Below, piece after piece: positions 52,465 to 61,245 of a stretch of DNA of 64,000 nt (positions within the stretch are counted from its first letter, which is position 1; every line of letters starts with the position of its first letter). The notes under the pieces are model-generated. The model did not search any database. It was not told the origin of the DNA and saw nothing but the letters and a program-made list of their open reading frames with translations. Origin of the DNA: Streptomyces cyanogenus (lineage in GTDB: Bacteria; Actinomycetota; Actinomycetes; Streptomycetales; Streptomycetaceae); contig NZ_CP071839.1 in the NCBI RefSeq assembly GCF_017526105.1, forward strand, positions 3,650,001 to 3,714,000, in the 5' to 3' direction. Both the position numbers and the translations under genes were made by a program.

Positions 52465-53781
52465 CTATCGCGTCCTTCGTCTCGGCAGGACCGTGAAGAC
52501 CGCCGCCCCGAGCAGGATCACCGTGCCCGAGATCAGGCCCAGGGCCTTCAGCGCGCCGTGGTCACCCGCGCCGGTCTCGGCCAGGCCGCCGGAGCCGCTG
52601 TCGCCGGTGCCGCTCGCGCCGGTGCTGCTCGCGCCGGTGCTGCTTCCGCCTGTGCCGCTTCCGCCGGACGAGGAGGAGCCGCCGGAGGCGGAGGTGCCGC
52701 CCGCGGCGCCCCCCGGCTGTTCGGTGGTGTCCAGGGTGAGGGAGACCGACGTCTTCGTCGGGGTGCAGGTCGTGGTGGTGCCGAGGGCCTTGACCGTCAG
52801 GACGCCCGGGGACAGCGTGGAGGTGCCGCTCGCGCCGGGCTTGTAGGTGCCGGTGAGGTCGGGGATCTCGATCGGGTCGCCCGCCTTGACGGGACCCGCG
52901 TTCGCCGGCCCCTCCACGTGCACCGTGCCCTTGTCGGCGCCGCCCAGCACCACCTCCATGGACGGCTTCACGGAGTCCTTCGGGATGTCGACGGGGCTGT
53001 CCATCACCGACTTCTTGAACTGCACGGTGAGGGCGTAGCTCCCGCCGTCCTTCTTCGCGTCGATCTGCACCGGCGAGGTCGCGCTCCTGTCTCCGATCGG
53101 GGTCTTGCAGGCGTACGGGACCTGCACCTCCTTGCCGGGGAAGTCGGTCTGCCCGGGGCCGCCGGTCGCCGTGGCCGTGGCCGAGCGGGTGGGTGGCGCC
53201 GTCCTCGTCGGGGTCGCGGTGGAGGTCGACGTGCCGCCCGCCGTCACCCGGATCGTCGCCGCCTTCTGCACGGTCTCCTCGGGTGTGCACCTGGTGTCGG
53301 TCGACATGGCGTTGACGGTGTACGCGTCCGGGGTCAGGGTCACCTCGCCGGCCGCCGTCAGCTTCAGACTGCCCCTCATGTCGGACAGCACCATGGCCCC
53401 GCCCTTGGGGATCGCGGGGTTCTCCCGCGGGCCCTGCATCCGTATGCCGGCGGTCTGCGCTCCGGCCGCCTTCAGGACGCCCGAGGGCTGGACCGAGTTC
53501 GCGGGCAGGTCGATGATGTCCGGGTTCCTGGAGGCGGCCTGGACGAACTTCCACACGACGTCCACCGTGTCACCCACCTTCGCCGTGGCCGGCGCGGTGA
53601 TCTCGACCTTCGTGGTGCCGTCGACGGGGTCGATGCCCGCGGGCGGCACGCAGTGGGTGGCGTACGCCACCTCGGCCGCCTGCGCGGGCGCCACCATCGG
53701 GCCCAGCAGGACGCCCGCCGCGCAGAGCACCAGCAGGGCGCCCGTGCTCCCGGCCGCTGTGCCTCTCCTTCGCATGCTCAC
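52465..53781 (-). CDS. LAETG-anchored surface protein with two repeat domains
   Basis: This 438-residue exported protein has a signal peptide (VLCAAGVLLGPMVAPAQAA), two related beta-rich domains (about 35-180 and 215-350), a Ser/Gly-rich linker, LAETG at residues 400-404, a hydrophobic helix and the tail RRRTR. This is a sortase substrate; LAxTG is the class E motif of Streptomyces. The second domain matches the single domain of the LPQTG protein at 55957-56688 (LGGADKGTVHVEGPANA against LGGADSGTLAVSGPANA). The GTG at 53781 overlaps the upstream stop (GTGA). The ligand is unknown. Confidence 0.85.
   Translation of the reverse strand: MSMRRRGTAAGSTGALLVLCAAGVLLGPMVAPAQAAEVAYATHCVPPAGIDPVDGTTKVEITAPATAKVGDTVDVVWKFVQAASRNPDIIDLPANSVQPSGVLKAAGAQTAGIRMQGPRENPAIPKGGAMVLSDMRGSLKLTAAGEVTLTPDAYTVNAMSTDTRCTPEETVQKAATIRVTAGGTSTSTATPTRTAPPTRSATATATGGPGQTDFPGKEVQVPYACKTPIGDRSATSPVQIDAKKDGGSYALTVQFKKSVMDSPVDIPKDSVKPSMEVVLGGADKGTVHVEGPANAGPVKAGDPIEIPDLTGTYKPGASGTSTLSPGVLTVKALGTTTTCTPTKTSVSLTLDTTEQPGGAAGGTSASGGSSSSGGSGTGGSSTGASSTGASGTGDSGSGGLAETGAGDHGALKALGLISGTVILLGAAVFTVLPRRRTR
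52603..52662 (-). repeat. four 15-bp tandem repeats in the Ser/Gly linker
   Basis: Four imperfect units like GCCGGTGCTGCTCGC run from 52603 to 52662 and encode the Ser/Thr/Gly-Ala-rich linker of the LAETG protein. Copy-number change would alter the stalk length without a frameshift, since 15 is a multiple of three. Confidence 0.7.
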
Positions 53782-54917
53782 GTGGGTCCCTTCGTGGTGG
53801 GAGTCGCAGGACTCGTCGGGCTGTCGTCGTGCGGTGCGGAGGACCGGCCGGCCGGGTCGCCCGGAGCGGAGTCCGGGGTGAACCACGGCAGGGTCGGAGT
53901 CGGAGCGGACCGGACGGCCGGGGGCCGGGCGGTGCGGGAGCGCGGGAGCGGCAGGCGCAGGCGCGGGGCGGGCCGGGGCGCGCGGCGGGTTCCGCCGTGG
54001 TGGCGCGGGCGGATCCGGTCCACCACGGCCATGCCGATGCGGAACAGGGCGGCCGGTACGACCAGGCAGAGCAGGATCCAGAACAGGGTCACGCCCCAGG
54101 GCCGGCCCACGCCCCACGGCTGCTCGGCGAGCACCCGGCCGCCGTGGCGCAGCGTCACGGTGTAGTCGCCGTGCGCCCCCGCCGGCAGTACGACCGGCAG
54201 CTCGATCCGGGCCTTCTTCCCCGGGGCCAGGGTGCCGTGCCATTGCCGCTCGTCCCACTCGGGGGCGAACACGCCGTGCGCGGTGCCGACCTGGAACACC
54301 GGGTTCTCGACCGGGCTCGTGCCGGTGTTGCCGACCGTGAAGACCAGGGTGCGGCCGGGCGGCGCCCCGAACCAGGTCAGCAGCCCGCTCGAACCGGTCA
54401 GCCGGGTGTCGGAGAGCACCGCCAGCCGGCCGGCGGAGCGCTCGGCGGGCAGCGGGGCCACGGGGTGCCCGGCGACCTGGAGGACGGCGTCCGCCTCGGC
54501 CCCGGTGCCGGTGACGGTGGCCACGTGCACCACGCAGGGGCAGGGTACGGGGGGTTCGGCGACCGGGAGTCTCCGGCTGAAGGAGCCGTCGGCCCCGGTG
54601 GTCACGGCCCGGCCGTCGCCGTTGGCGCAGGAGTTGGTGCCGCCGACGACTCCCCGGGCCGGGGTGGCGCGCCCGCACACCAGCATCATCAGCAGCGTGC
54701 GGGGCCGCCAGCCGGTCCCGCTGACGGTGACCGACCCGCCGGCCCCGGCCTGCACCGCCGACAGCCTCACCACCGGCCGCTCCGCCGCCCACCCCCGCCC
54801 GGCCGGCCCGACCAGCCCCACCAGCAGGGCCAGCAGGGCCACGACCCCCACCCCCACACCTCCCCTGTGACGGCCCCGGCCCCGCACCGGCCTCCGCCCC
54901 GGCACCCCCGGTCTCAC
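53778..54917 (-). CDS. exported membrane protein of the surface operon
   Basis: This 379-residue protein has a signal segment (GVVALLALLVGLVGPAGRGWA), two extracellular beta domains (the first a cysteine-containing fold with VTVSGTGWRPRTLLMML, the second NEW3/CARDB-like with VFTVGNTGTSPVENPVF), one membrane helix (about 285-308; WGVTLFWILLCLVVPAALF) and a Pro/Arg-rich cytosolic tail. Its GTG at 54917 overlaps the upstream stop and its stop overlaps the LAETG gene. I recognise no named family. It probably assembles or presents the anchored proteins. Confidence 0.75.
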   Translation of the reverse strand: MRPGVPGRRPVRGRGRHRGGVGVGVVALLALLVGLVGPAGRGWAAERPVVRLSAVQAGAGGSVTVSGTGWRPRTLLMMLVCGRATPARGVVGGTNSCANGDGRAVTTGADGSFSRRLPVAEPPVPCPCVVHVATVTGTGAEADAVLQVAGHPVAPLPAERSAGRLAVLSDTRLTGSSGLLTWFGAPPGRTLVFTVGNTGTSPVENPVFQVGTAHGVFAPEWDERQWHGTLAPGKKARIELPVVLPAGAHGDYTVTLRHGGRVLAEQPWGVGRPWGVTLFWILLCLVVPAALFRIGMAVVDRIRPRHHGGTRRAPRPAPRLRLPLPRSRTARPPAVRSAPTPTLPWFTPDSAPGDPAGRSSAPHDDSPTSPATPTTKGPT

Positions 54918-55753
54918 GACACCGCCCCCGTCGGATCGCCGGTGGTGCGCCGGCGGGCTCCGCGCCGCCTCCGCCGGAGTACGGCCATGGCCGCCGCCAC
55001 CCCTCCCGCCGTGCCGGCCACGGCGCCCCACGGGACGTACGTCGCCGAGGTGCTCGCGGTGTCGTGCGCGCCACCCGGTGCCGTCACCGTCAGCCGTACG
55101 CGGACCTCGTCCAGCGCCGGCCGGCCGGGCCAGGGCTCGCTGAACGCGCGCCGGGCACCCGGGGCCAGCCGGACCGGCAGGGTGCGCGGGGCGCGGTCCA
55201 GCACCGGGCCGAGGAGTCCGTCGGCGCGGACCGCGAGTGTCGGTACGAGGACGGTCGTACCGCGGTTGACCAGCTCGTACGTGATCCGGTCGGCGTGCAC
55301 GGCGAGGTGCTCCACGGTCAGCGCGGCCAGCGCCGGGCCGCCGACCCGCAGCCGGAGGGGCACGGTCGCGGTACGGCCGTGCGCGTCGCGCGCGACGATC
55401 GCGCCGGAGCGCTCGCCCGGCGCGGCACCCCGCGGCACGGTCACCGTGAAGGGGACATCGGCACGGGTCCGGGCCGGGACGGTGAGGGCGGCGCGGGCGA
55501 GGATCGCCGGCACGCCGGTGCCGCGCAGCCGGACCGTGAGCGGTGTCCGGCCGCGGTTGGTCACGGCCACGGTGTCCTGGAGCACCGCCCCGGGCGCGCC
55601 CTCGGCGTAGAACGCGGGGCGCCCGCCGCCCAGGGGCGCGAGCGACCACCCGCCGGACTGCGCGCGGGCGGGCGGGGCGGCGGTCAGCAGCGTCAGTGGC
55701 AGGAGCAGGGTGACGAGCAGCGGCATCCGCGAAGGGGACGGCGCGGGCGGCAT
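54914..55753 (-). CDS. exported DUF916-like membrane protein of the surface operon
   Basis: This 279-residue protein has a signal peptide (LLVTLLLPLTLLTAAPPARA). An immunoglobulin-like pair resembling WxL-interacting (DUF916-type) proteins follows (FYAEGAPGAVLQDTVAVTNRG, then a second domain near residue 140). One C-terminal helix (YVPWGAVAGTAGGVAAAMAVL) and a basic tail anchor it. The ATG at 55753 has GGAG upstream; a second ATG at 55726 is possible. It is coupled to the next gene by a 4-nt overlap. A role in displaying surface proteins is inference. Confidence 0.75.
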   Translation of the reverse strand: MPPAPSPSRMPLLVTLLLPLTLLTAAPPARAQSGGWSLAPLGGGRPAFYAEGAPGAVLQDTVAVTNRGRTPLTVRLRGTGVPAILARAALTVPARTRADVPFTVTVPRGAAPGERSGAIVARDAHGRTATVPLRLRVGGPALAALTVEHLAVHADRITYELVNRGTTVLVPTLAVRADGLLGPVLDRAPRTLPVRLAPGARRAFSEPWPGRPALDEVRVRLTVTAPGGAHDTASTSATYVPWGAVAGTAGGVAAAMAVLRRRRRGARRRTTGDPTGAVS

Positions 55754-55956
55754 GGGCGGCTCCAGCGGTGGTGGCCGGACGGTTCGGCGGGCGGCGCCGG
55801 TGCGGCGGTGTGCGATCGGGGCGGTCCCGGTCGGCGGCGGACGGCACGCGGGTGGTGGTGCGGGGCGGTGGTGCGGGGCGGTGGTGTGCGGTCCGGCCGG
55901 TCCCGGTCGGCGGCGGACGGCACGCGGGCGGCGCTGCGCGGTCGGGCCGGGCCCGG

Positions 55957-56688
55957 TCAGCGGCGGGCGGTCTGGCCCCGCCGGGTCAGCCACAGGGCGC
56001 CCGCCGCACCGGCGAGCAGGACCGTTCCGCCGAGGGTGCCGAGGGCGACCGCGGAGTCCTCGGGGCCGGTCTGCGGAAGCTGCCCTGCGGTCGACGAGCC
56101 TCCCGAGCCCGAGCCTCCCGAGCCCGACGACGAGGACGAGGACGAGGAGGAGCCCCCCGAGGACGACGACGAGCCGCCGGCCGCTGTCACGTCCAGGGTC
56201 AGGGAGGGCTTCGGGCTGTTGGTCGGCGTGCAGGTCGTCGTCGTACCGAGCGCCTTGATGGTGAGCGTGGCCGCCGTGAAGGTCACCTTTCCGCTCTTCT
56301 TCGGCGTGTAGGTGCCGCTCAGGTCGCTGATCTTGATGGGCGTGTTCGCCGGGATGGCGGCGGCGTTGGCGGGGCCGCTGACGGCGAGCGTGCCGCTGTC
56401 GGCGCCGCCCAGCGCGATGGTGGCGCTCGGGGTCATCGCCCCCTTGCCCAGCTCGACCGGGCTGGAGGAGACGCCCTTCTGCCAGGACATGGTGACCTTG
56501 TAGCCGCTGCCGCTCTTGACGCTCTTGATGTCGATGGGCGAGACGGCGCTCTTCACGCCGATCGGGGTCTGGCAGCGATAGTTGACGTCGACGACGTCGG
56601 CGTGGGCGGCCGGCGCGGCCAGCAGCACCGCCGAGCCGGCCAGGGCCGCGGCGGACACGAGCGCGGCGGTTCGCTTCGGGTACGACAC
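55957..56688 (-). CDS. LPQTG-anchored surface protein
   Basis: This 243-residue protein has a signal peptide (AALAGSAVLLAAPAAHA), one beta-rich domain of about 140 residues with paired cysteines (NYRCQTPIG and TTTTCTPTNSP), a pure Ser/Gly linker, LPQTG at residues 204-208, a hydrophobic helix and the tail RRGQTARR. It is therefore predicted to be covalently wall-linked by a sortase. It starts with a GTG at 56688 and lies 203 bp upstream of the DUF916-like gene. The domain recurs twice in the LAETG protein. It may be DUF6801-related. Confidence 0.85.
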   Translation of the reverse strand: MSYPKRTAALVSAAALAGSAVLLAAPAAHADVVDVNYRCQTPIGVKSAVSPIDIKSVKSGSGYKVTMSWQKGVSSSPVELGKGAMTPSATIALGGADSGTLAVSGPANAAAIPANTPIKISDLSGTYTPKKSGKVTFTAATLTIKALGTTTTCTPTNSPKPSLTLDVTAAGGSSSSSGGSSSSSSSSSGSGGSGSGGSSTAGQLPQTGPEDSAVALGTLGGTVLLAGAAGALWLTRRGQTARR

Positions 56689-56893
56689 GTTCGGTCCACC
56701 CCATTCATTCCTGACGGCACATCAGATTCGGCCGTCAAGGTACGCCGGGGGCCGTGAGGTTGGAAGACGCGTCACACGCCGGAGTTGTGGCGGTCCGGCG
56801 CGTGCGAAGAGGTGCCGGAGTGGAGACCGCCGGACGCGGCGGCCACTCGGCGGGTGCCGGTGCGCACCGGCGTCCGGGCGGCCGTACGAGCGG

Positions 56894-57472
56894 TCAGGCC
56901 GGGGCGCCCAGCTCCGCCCAGACCGTCTTGCCCGGCGTACCGGGCGAGCGGAGCACACCCCAGTCCAGGCACAGCCGCTGCACGATGAACATGCCGTGGC
57001 CGCCGGGGCGGCCGGCGCGGTGCGGGGTGCGCGGGGCCGGCTGGCCGGTGCCCCGGTCGGAGACCTCCAGCCGGATCACCTTGTTGTCGCAGGCCAGACG
57101 GAGCTCGTCGGGGCCCTCGGCGTGCAGGCAGGCGTTGGTGACCAGTTCGGAGACGACGAGCAGCACGTCCTCGGCGGCGGCCCGCTGGTCGGCCGTGGCC
57201 GCCGGCAGCCAGCCCCACGCGTACAGCGCCTGGCGGGTGAAGTCGCGGGCGAGCGGGACCACCCCGCTCTCGCCTTCCAGGCGGAGTCTGCGGGCCTGCC
57301 GCCCCCGGGCCTGCGACGTGCCGTCGGCCGCCCCGGACGGCACAGACGACGCGGACGGCGCGGCAGCCCCCGTGGCTGCGCCGGTGGCCGGCGCCTCCCC
57401 CTCGGACGCCCCGGAAGCGCCGCTGGGCTCCGGGCCGCGGTCGCCCGGCGAGTAAGGCCGGGTGGTGCTCAT
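56894..57472 (-). CDS. anti-sigma-type ATPase (HATPase_c, SpoIIAB/RsbW-like)
   Basis: This is a 192-residue protein. After a disordered Ala/Gly/Ser-rich 60-residue start comes a GHKL ATPase domain with the N box LLVVSELVTNACLHA, G1 region VSDRGTG and G2 GRPGGHGMFIVQRL. Such proteins phosphorylate a STAS antagonist or hold a SigB-family sigma factor. A STAS gene lies 397 bp upstream on the same strand and a SigB-family gene is beyond it. The ATG is at 57472. Partner choice is inferred from position. Confidence 0.9.
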   Translation of the reverse strand: MSTTRPYSPGDRGPEPSGASGASEGEAPATGAATGAAAPSASSVPSGAADGTSQARGRQARRLRLEGESGVVPLARDFTRQALYAWGWLPAATADQRAAAEDVLLVVSELVTNACLHAEGPDELRLACDNKVIRLEVSDRGTGQPAPRTPHRAGRPGGHGMFIVQRLCLDWGVLRSPGTPGKTVWAELGAPA

Positions 57473-57869
57473 CAGCGCTTCACCTCACCGATTCACCAGT
57501 TCAAGATTCAATAGGTCCGGTCAGTGGTCCGGCCGGCGGCCGGGCCAGGGGTCCGGCACCGTCGGCGCCGGCCGGTCCGTACGCCGTCCGCGGGTCGTAC
57601 ACAGGTCGTCCCCGTCCCGTCCGCCGACGGGTCGTCGTTCCTCCGCCGCCCGGGCGGGGTCCCGTCCCGTCCGGGGTCGGACGCGTGTTCCGTCAGGTCG
57701 TTCGCCGGTCCCGGAGGATCCGGCGGTCGGCAGGACGCCTCCTGCCTCCCTCTGCCTTCTTCTGCCCTCTCCTGCCCGGCCGATCCGGCGGAACACCCCC
57801 GTTTTGGGCGTGACGCGGACAACGCCCTCGGGGACCGGTACGCGGACCGGCCCGGACGGGGGCGAAGGC
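57473..57869. other. gap between the ATPase and STAS genes
   Basis: These 397 bp hold no gene I can support. The composition is Arg/Pro/Gly-coding in most frames, typical of non-coding high-GC DNA, with CTGCC repeats around 57740-57775. The distance argues that the ATPase gene has its own promoter, probably in the less GC-rich stretch at 57490-57525. Confidence 0.4.
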
Positions 57870-58247
57870 TCAGTCGGCACCGTCGGCCAGGGCCGCCTCC
57901 ACGGAATCGTGGACGGTGAAGACCGCCTCGGCACCGGTGATCTCGAAGACGCGGGCGACCACCGGCAGCATCCCTGCCAGATGGACCCCGCCTCCGGCGG
58001 CCTCCGCCTTCAGCCGGGCGCCGAGCAGGACGTTCAGCCCCGTGGAGTCGCAGAACTCCAGGCGTGAGCAGTCCACGACGAGCCGCGCGAAGCCCTTGTC
58101 CAGAAGGTCGTCGAGGGGCTCGCGCAAAAGATCGGCGGTGTGGTGATCCAGCTCACCGGCCGGTGTCACAACGGCGCTGGAGCCCTCTTCCCGCACCTCC
58201 ACCAGAAGCCGGCCCGACTGTGCGCTGCCGACCGTCCCGTGGTCCAT
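57870..58247 (-). CDS. STAS-domain anti-anti-sigma factor
   Basis: This 125-residue protein has the STAS fold: VVTPAGELDHHTADLL, the ARLVVDCSRLEFCDSTGLNVLL strand-helix with the phosphorylatable serine in CDSTG, and LAGMLPVVARVFEITG. The phosphorylation state would decide whether it frees the sigma factor from the ATPase at 56894-57472. The ATG is at 58247. It is divergent from the sigma-factor gene across 248 bp. The set corresponds in position to the S. coelicolor sigI locus, from memory. Confidence 0.93.
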   Translation of the reverse strand: MDHGTVGSAQSGRLLVEVREEGSSAVVTPAGELDHHTADLLREPLDDLLDKGFARLVVDCSRLEFCDSTGLNVLLGARLKAEAAGGGVHLAGMLPVVARVFEITGAEAVFTVHDSVEAALADGAD

Positions 58248-58495
58248 GCCGTCTCTCTCTCCCGAGGTCGTGGCTGCTGATGCCCTCGAACATTACGCCT
58301 TCCTTGCGCACTCCGACACCCGAACATCCGCACACAATCGGACATATCGCCACAGAACGCACTTGCGACTCGCTCGGTCCACCGGGTAGGGCTAGTAAAG
58401 ACACACACCCCTACACGCCGGCTTCGGAGGCGCCGCACACCGCAGTGCAGGTACTGGCTTCGGCAGCCTTATGCCGACAACGATGGAGGACACCC

Positions 58496-59392
58496 ATGTC
58501 ACCCCGGCTCGACGCATCGCTTACCCCGCTCGCGACGTCGACACCCCCACCGGAACAACTGGATCATCCCATCGACACCCTCGACCTCTTCGAGGGCCTC
58601 CCGGAGATCCCCCCGTACGACGAGATCGGCCCGGTCGACGCACGGGCCCTGTCCAAGAGCCTCTTCGAGCGACTGGAGTCGCTGGAGGAAGGGACGTACG
58701 ACCACGCGTACGTCCGCAACACCCTCGTCGAGCTCAACCTCGCGCTCGTCAAGTTCGCCGCCTCCCGCTTCCGCTCCCGCAGCGAGCCCATGGAGGACAT
58801 CATCCAGGTCGGCACCATCGGCCTGATCAAGGCGATCGACCGCTTCGAACTCTCCCGCGGCGTCGAGTTCCCCACCTTCGCGATGCCGACCATCATCGGC
58901 GAGATCAAGCGCTTCTTCCGTGACACCTCGTGGTCCGTGCGCGTCCCGCGCCGGCTGCAGGAGCTGCGGCTCGACCTCGCCAAGGCCGGCGACGAGCTGG
59001 CGCAGCAGCTGGACCGCGCCCCCACGGTCGCGGAACTCGCCGAGCGCCTCGGCATCTCCAAGGACGAGGTCGTCGAGGGCATGGCCGCCTCGAACGCGTA
59101 CACCGCCTCCTCGCTGGACGCCCAGCCCGAGGAGGACGAGTCCGAGGGCGCGCTCGCGGACCGCATCGGGTACGAGGACCACGGCCTGGAGGGCATCGAG
59201 TACATCGAGTCGCTCAAGCCGCTGATCGCCGAACTCGCGCCCCGGGACCGGAAGATCCTCTCCCTGCGTTTCGTGGCGAACATGACCCAGTCGGAGATCG
59301 GCGAGGAACTCGGCATCTCCCAGATGCACGTGTCCCGGCTGCTCTCGCGCACCCTGGTCCGGCTGCGCAAGGGACTGACCGTGGAGGAGTGA
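58496..59392 (+). CDS. SigB/SigF-family alternative sigma factor
   Basis: This 298-residue sigma factor has region 2 with DIIQVGTIGLIKAIDRFEL and the -10-melting FPTFAMPTIIGEIKRFFRD, region 3 with ELAQQLDRAPTVAELAERLG, and region 4 with ILSLRFVANMTQSEIGEELGISQMHVSRLL. This is the stress and differentiation group of Streptomyces. The ATG at 58496 has GGAGGA 5 nt upstream; the open frame extends upstream without support. A GGGTAG at 58384-58389 resembles the -10 box used by this group, so autoregulation is possible. It may be sigI by position. Confidence 0.94.
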   Translation: MSPRLDASLTPLATSTPPPEQLDHPIDTLDLFEGLPEIPPYDEIGPVDARALSKSLFERLESLEEGTYDHAYVRNTLVELNLALVKFAASRFRSRSEPMEDIIQVGTIGLIKAIDRFELSRGVEFPTFAMPTIIGEIKRFFRDTSWSVRVPRRLQELRLDLAKAGDELAQQLDRAPTVAELAERLGISKDEVVEGMAASNAYTASSLDAQPEEDESEGALADRIGYEDHGLEGIEYIESLKPLIAELAPRDRKILSLRFVANMTQSEIGEELGISQMHVSRLLSRTLVRLRKGLTVEE

Positions 59393-59607
59393 CACCGGCG
59401 GCGCTCCGGATGCGGAAGGCGGCCCGGCCGACATACCGGGCCGCTTCGCCGTCCCCGGGACCTGCCACCCCGGGTAGCGGGTGCCCCGCACCCCAACCGT
59501 TATGCGGTTACCCGCGGAAACCTCTTTGCAGCGTCCGTCCCCTCCACCACTATGGCCCCCCGAACCCGCTGGTACGTCAGCCGTGTTCGCGGAACGGAGG
59601 GTGTCGC

Positions 59608-61161
59608 ATGTCCGAGGGGGACGACCACGCCACGGCCGGGGGCCACGAGGGTGCACCGGACACACGGCTGACCGAACTGCTGCGCTCCCCCACGCACACG
59701 GCGTACCCGGCGCTCCAGGAGCTGCGCCGCCGACACCACCCGGCGGTCCTCGGCTACGCCCGGCTGTGCGCGGTGAGCGAGCCCGTGGCCAGTCGGCTGG
59801 CGGCGGAGACCTTCGCCACGGCGGCCCGCGAGACGGCCCGGGGCGTCGAACCGGCCGTCCCGCTGCGCCACCGGCTCCTGCTGCTCACCGCCCGGCTGGC
59901 GGCCGACTGGGCCCGCGACGAACGCTCCGCGGGCCTCGACCCGGGCCTGCTGCTGGTGCTGAACGCGACCGGCCGCCCCGAGGGCCCGACCCCGCCCCTG
60001 CTGCCGCCCTTCCAGTCCCTGCCGTCGCGCACCCAGGGCCTGCTCTGGTACGGCGTCCTCGACGCGGAACCCGTGGAGCGCACCGCCGCCTTCCTGGGCC
60101 TGAGCCGCGCGGACGTCGCCTACGGCACCCAGCAGGCCCTCAACGCCCTGGCGCAGGCCTGCCTCCGGCACCGCCTGGCCGCCTCGGACGACCCGCGCTG
60201 CGCGGACTTCCGCCGGCTGATCGAGGAGGCGGTCCGGCCGGACGTTCCGCGCCACAGCGCCGACCTGGACGCCCACATGGCGCGCTGTCCGCACTGCACG
60301 GCCGCGTTCGAGGACCTGCAGGCGCTGCGGGAGGCACCGCGGCAGACCCTGGCCGAGGGCCTGCTGCCGTGGCGCGGAACGGCGTACCTGCGTCAGGAGG
60401 AGCCTCCCGCTGCCGTCTCGGCCGTGGTGGAGAAGCCGAGTTGGCCGCCCCGGCGGCGCGTCCTGCTGGCCTCGGCGGGGCTGGGGGTGGCGCTGACCCC
60501 GCTCCTGGTGTTCGCGCTTGTCCCGGCGCACCCCGCCGACCAGCAGCCCGCGGTCGCCACCCCCGCGCCCCCTCCGGTGACGGTGACGGCCACGGTCTCC
60601 GTCACTCCGTCCCCGTCGCCGTCGCCCTCCCTGTCCCCGTCGCCGAGCCCCTCCCCCACGCGCTCGTCCCCGTCGCCCACGCCGAGGCGGACCTCGCCCC
60701 GCCCGACCCCGTCACCGCACCGGACGACACCGCGGCCGACGCCGACGCCCCGGCCGCCGGGCACCTCGGCCGCGCAGGTGGTCGACGTCGCCACGGACCG
60801 CTGCCTGGACATCCGCTACGGCGACCTGTCCCAGGGCAACGACGTCATCACCGCCCCCTGCTCCTCCTCCCCCACCCAGCGCTGGCGCGTCGACCCCTAC
60901 CTCGGCCTGCTCCGCTCGGCGGCCGACGACGACTTCTGCCTGGACAGCCGGGGCTCGGTCGACCGGGGTGTGGGCATCTGGGAGTGCGACGCCGTCTACA
61001 GCCGCAACGGCGAGAACCTCCGCTTCACCGTCGACCCCGACGGCACGATCCGCCCGAACATCGCCATCGAGACGGCGGTCACCCCGGAGGGCCGGTGCGG
61101 CGTGGGCCTCAGCGGCCTGGACGGCAGCCCGGAGCAGCGGTGGCGGGCGGGCGCACGGTAA
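59608..61161 (+). CDS. sigma-like / zinc-finger / transmembrane / ricin-lectin fusion protein
   Basis: This is a 517-residue protein. Residues about 20-200 resemble an ECF sigma factor without strong motifs: a helical region-2-like part and a region-4-like helix-turn-helix (VERTAAFLGLSRADVAYGTQQAL). A zf-HC2 anti-sigma motif follows, H223-x3-C227-x2-C230 (HMARCPHC). A single helix (about 286-306), an 80-residue Ser/Pro/Thr linker and a C-terminal ricin-type beta-trefoil lectin (about 390-517; CLDIRYGD, QRWRVDP, CLDSRGS) complete it. The ATG at 59608 has GGAGG 7 nt upstream. It may sense sugars outside and act on transcription inside. Confidence 0.85.
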   Translation: MSEGDDHATAGGHEGAPDTRLTELLRSPTHTAYPALQELRRRHHPAVLGYARLCAVSEPVASRLAAETFATAARETARGVEPAVPLRHRLLLLTARLAADWARDERSAGLDPGLLLVLNATGRPEGPTPPLLPPFQSLPSRTQGLLWYGVLDAEPVERTAAFLGLSRADVAYGTQQALNALAQACLRHRLAASDDPRCADFRRLIEEAVRPDVPRHSADLDAHMARCPHCTAAFEDLQALREAPRQTLAEGLLPWRGTAYLRQEEPPAAVSAVVEKPSWPPRRRVLLASAGLGVALTPLLVFALVPAHPADQQPAVATPAPPPVTVTATVSVTPSPSPSPSLSPSPSPSPTRSSPSPTPRRTSPRPTPSPHRTTPRPTPTPRPPGTSAAQVVDVATDRCLDIRYGDLSQGNDVITAPCSSSPTQRWRVDPYLGLLRSAADDDFCLDSRGSVDRGVGIWECDAVYSRNGENLRFTVDPDGTIRPNIAIETAVTPEGRCGVGLSGLDGSPEQRWRAGAR

Positions 61162-61181
61162 GGACGCCCGGCGTCCTTACC
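61157..61181. terminator. bidirectional terminator overlapping a stop codon
   Basis: GGTAAGGACGC (61157-61167), which includes the TAA of the lectin fusion gene, pairs with GCGTCCTTACC (61171-61181) around a 3-nt loop. It separates this gene from convergent hutI. Confidence 0.75.
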
Positions 61182-61245
61182 GTCCGGCAGGCCGTGTCCT
61201 GCCGACCGCGTCCTGCCGACCGTCGCGCCGTACCGCCCGTGGCGT

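Noticed and set aside
57508..57822. A small minus-strand gene between the STAS and ATPase genes
   Set aside because: The frame is Arg/Pro/Gly-rich with no start signal and resembles other non-coding frames in the same gap.
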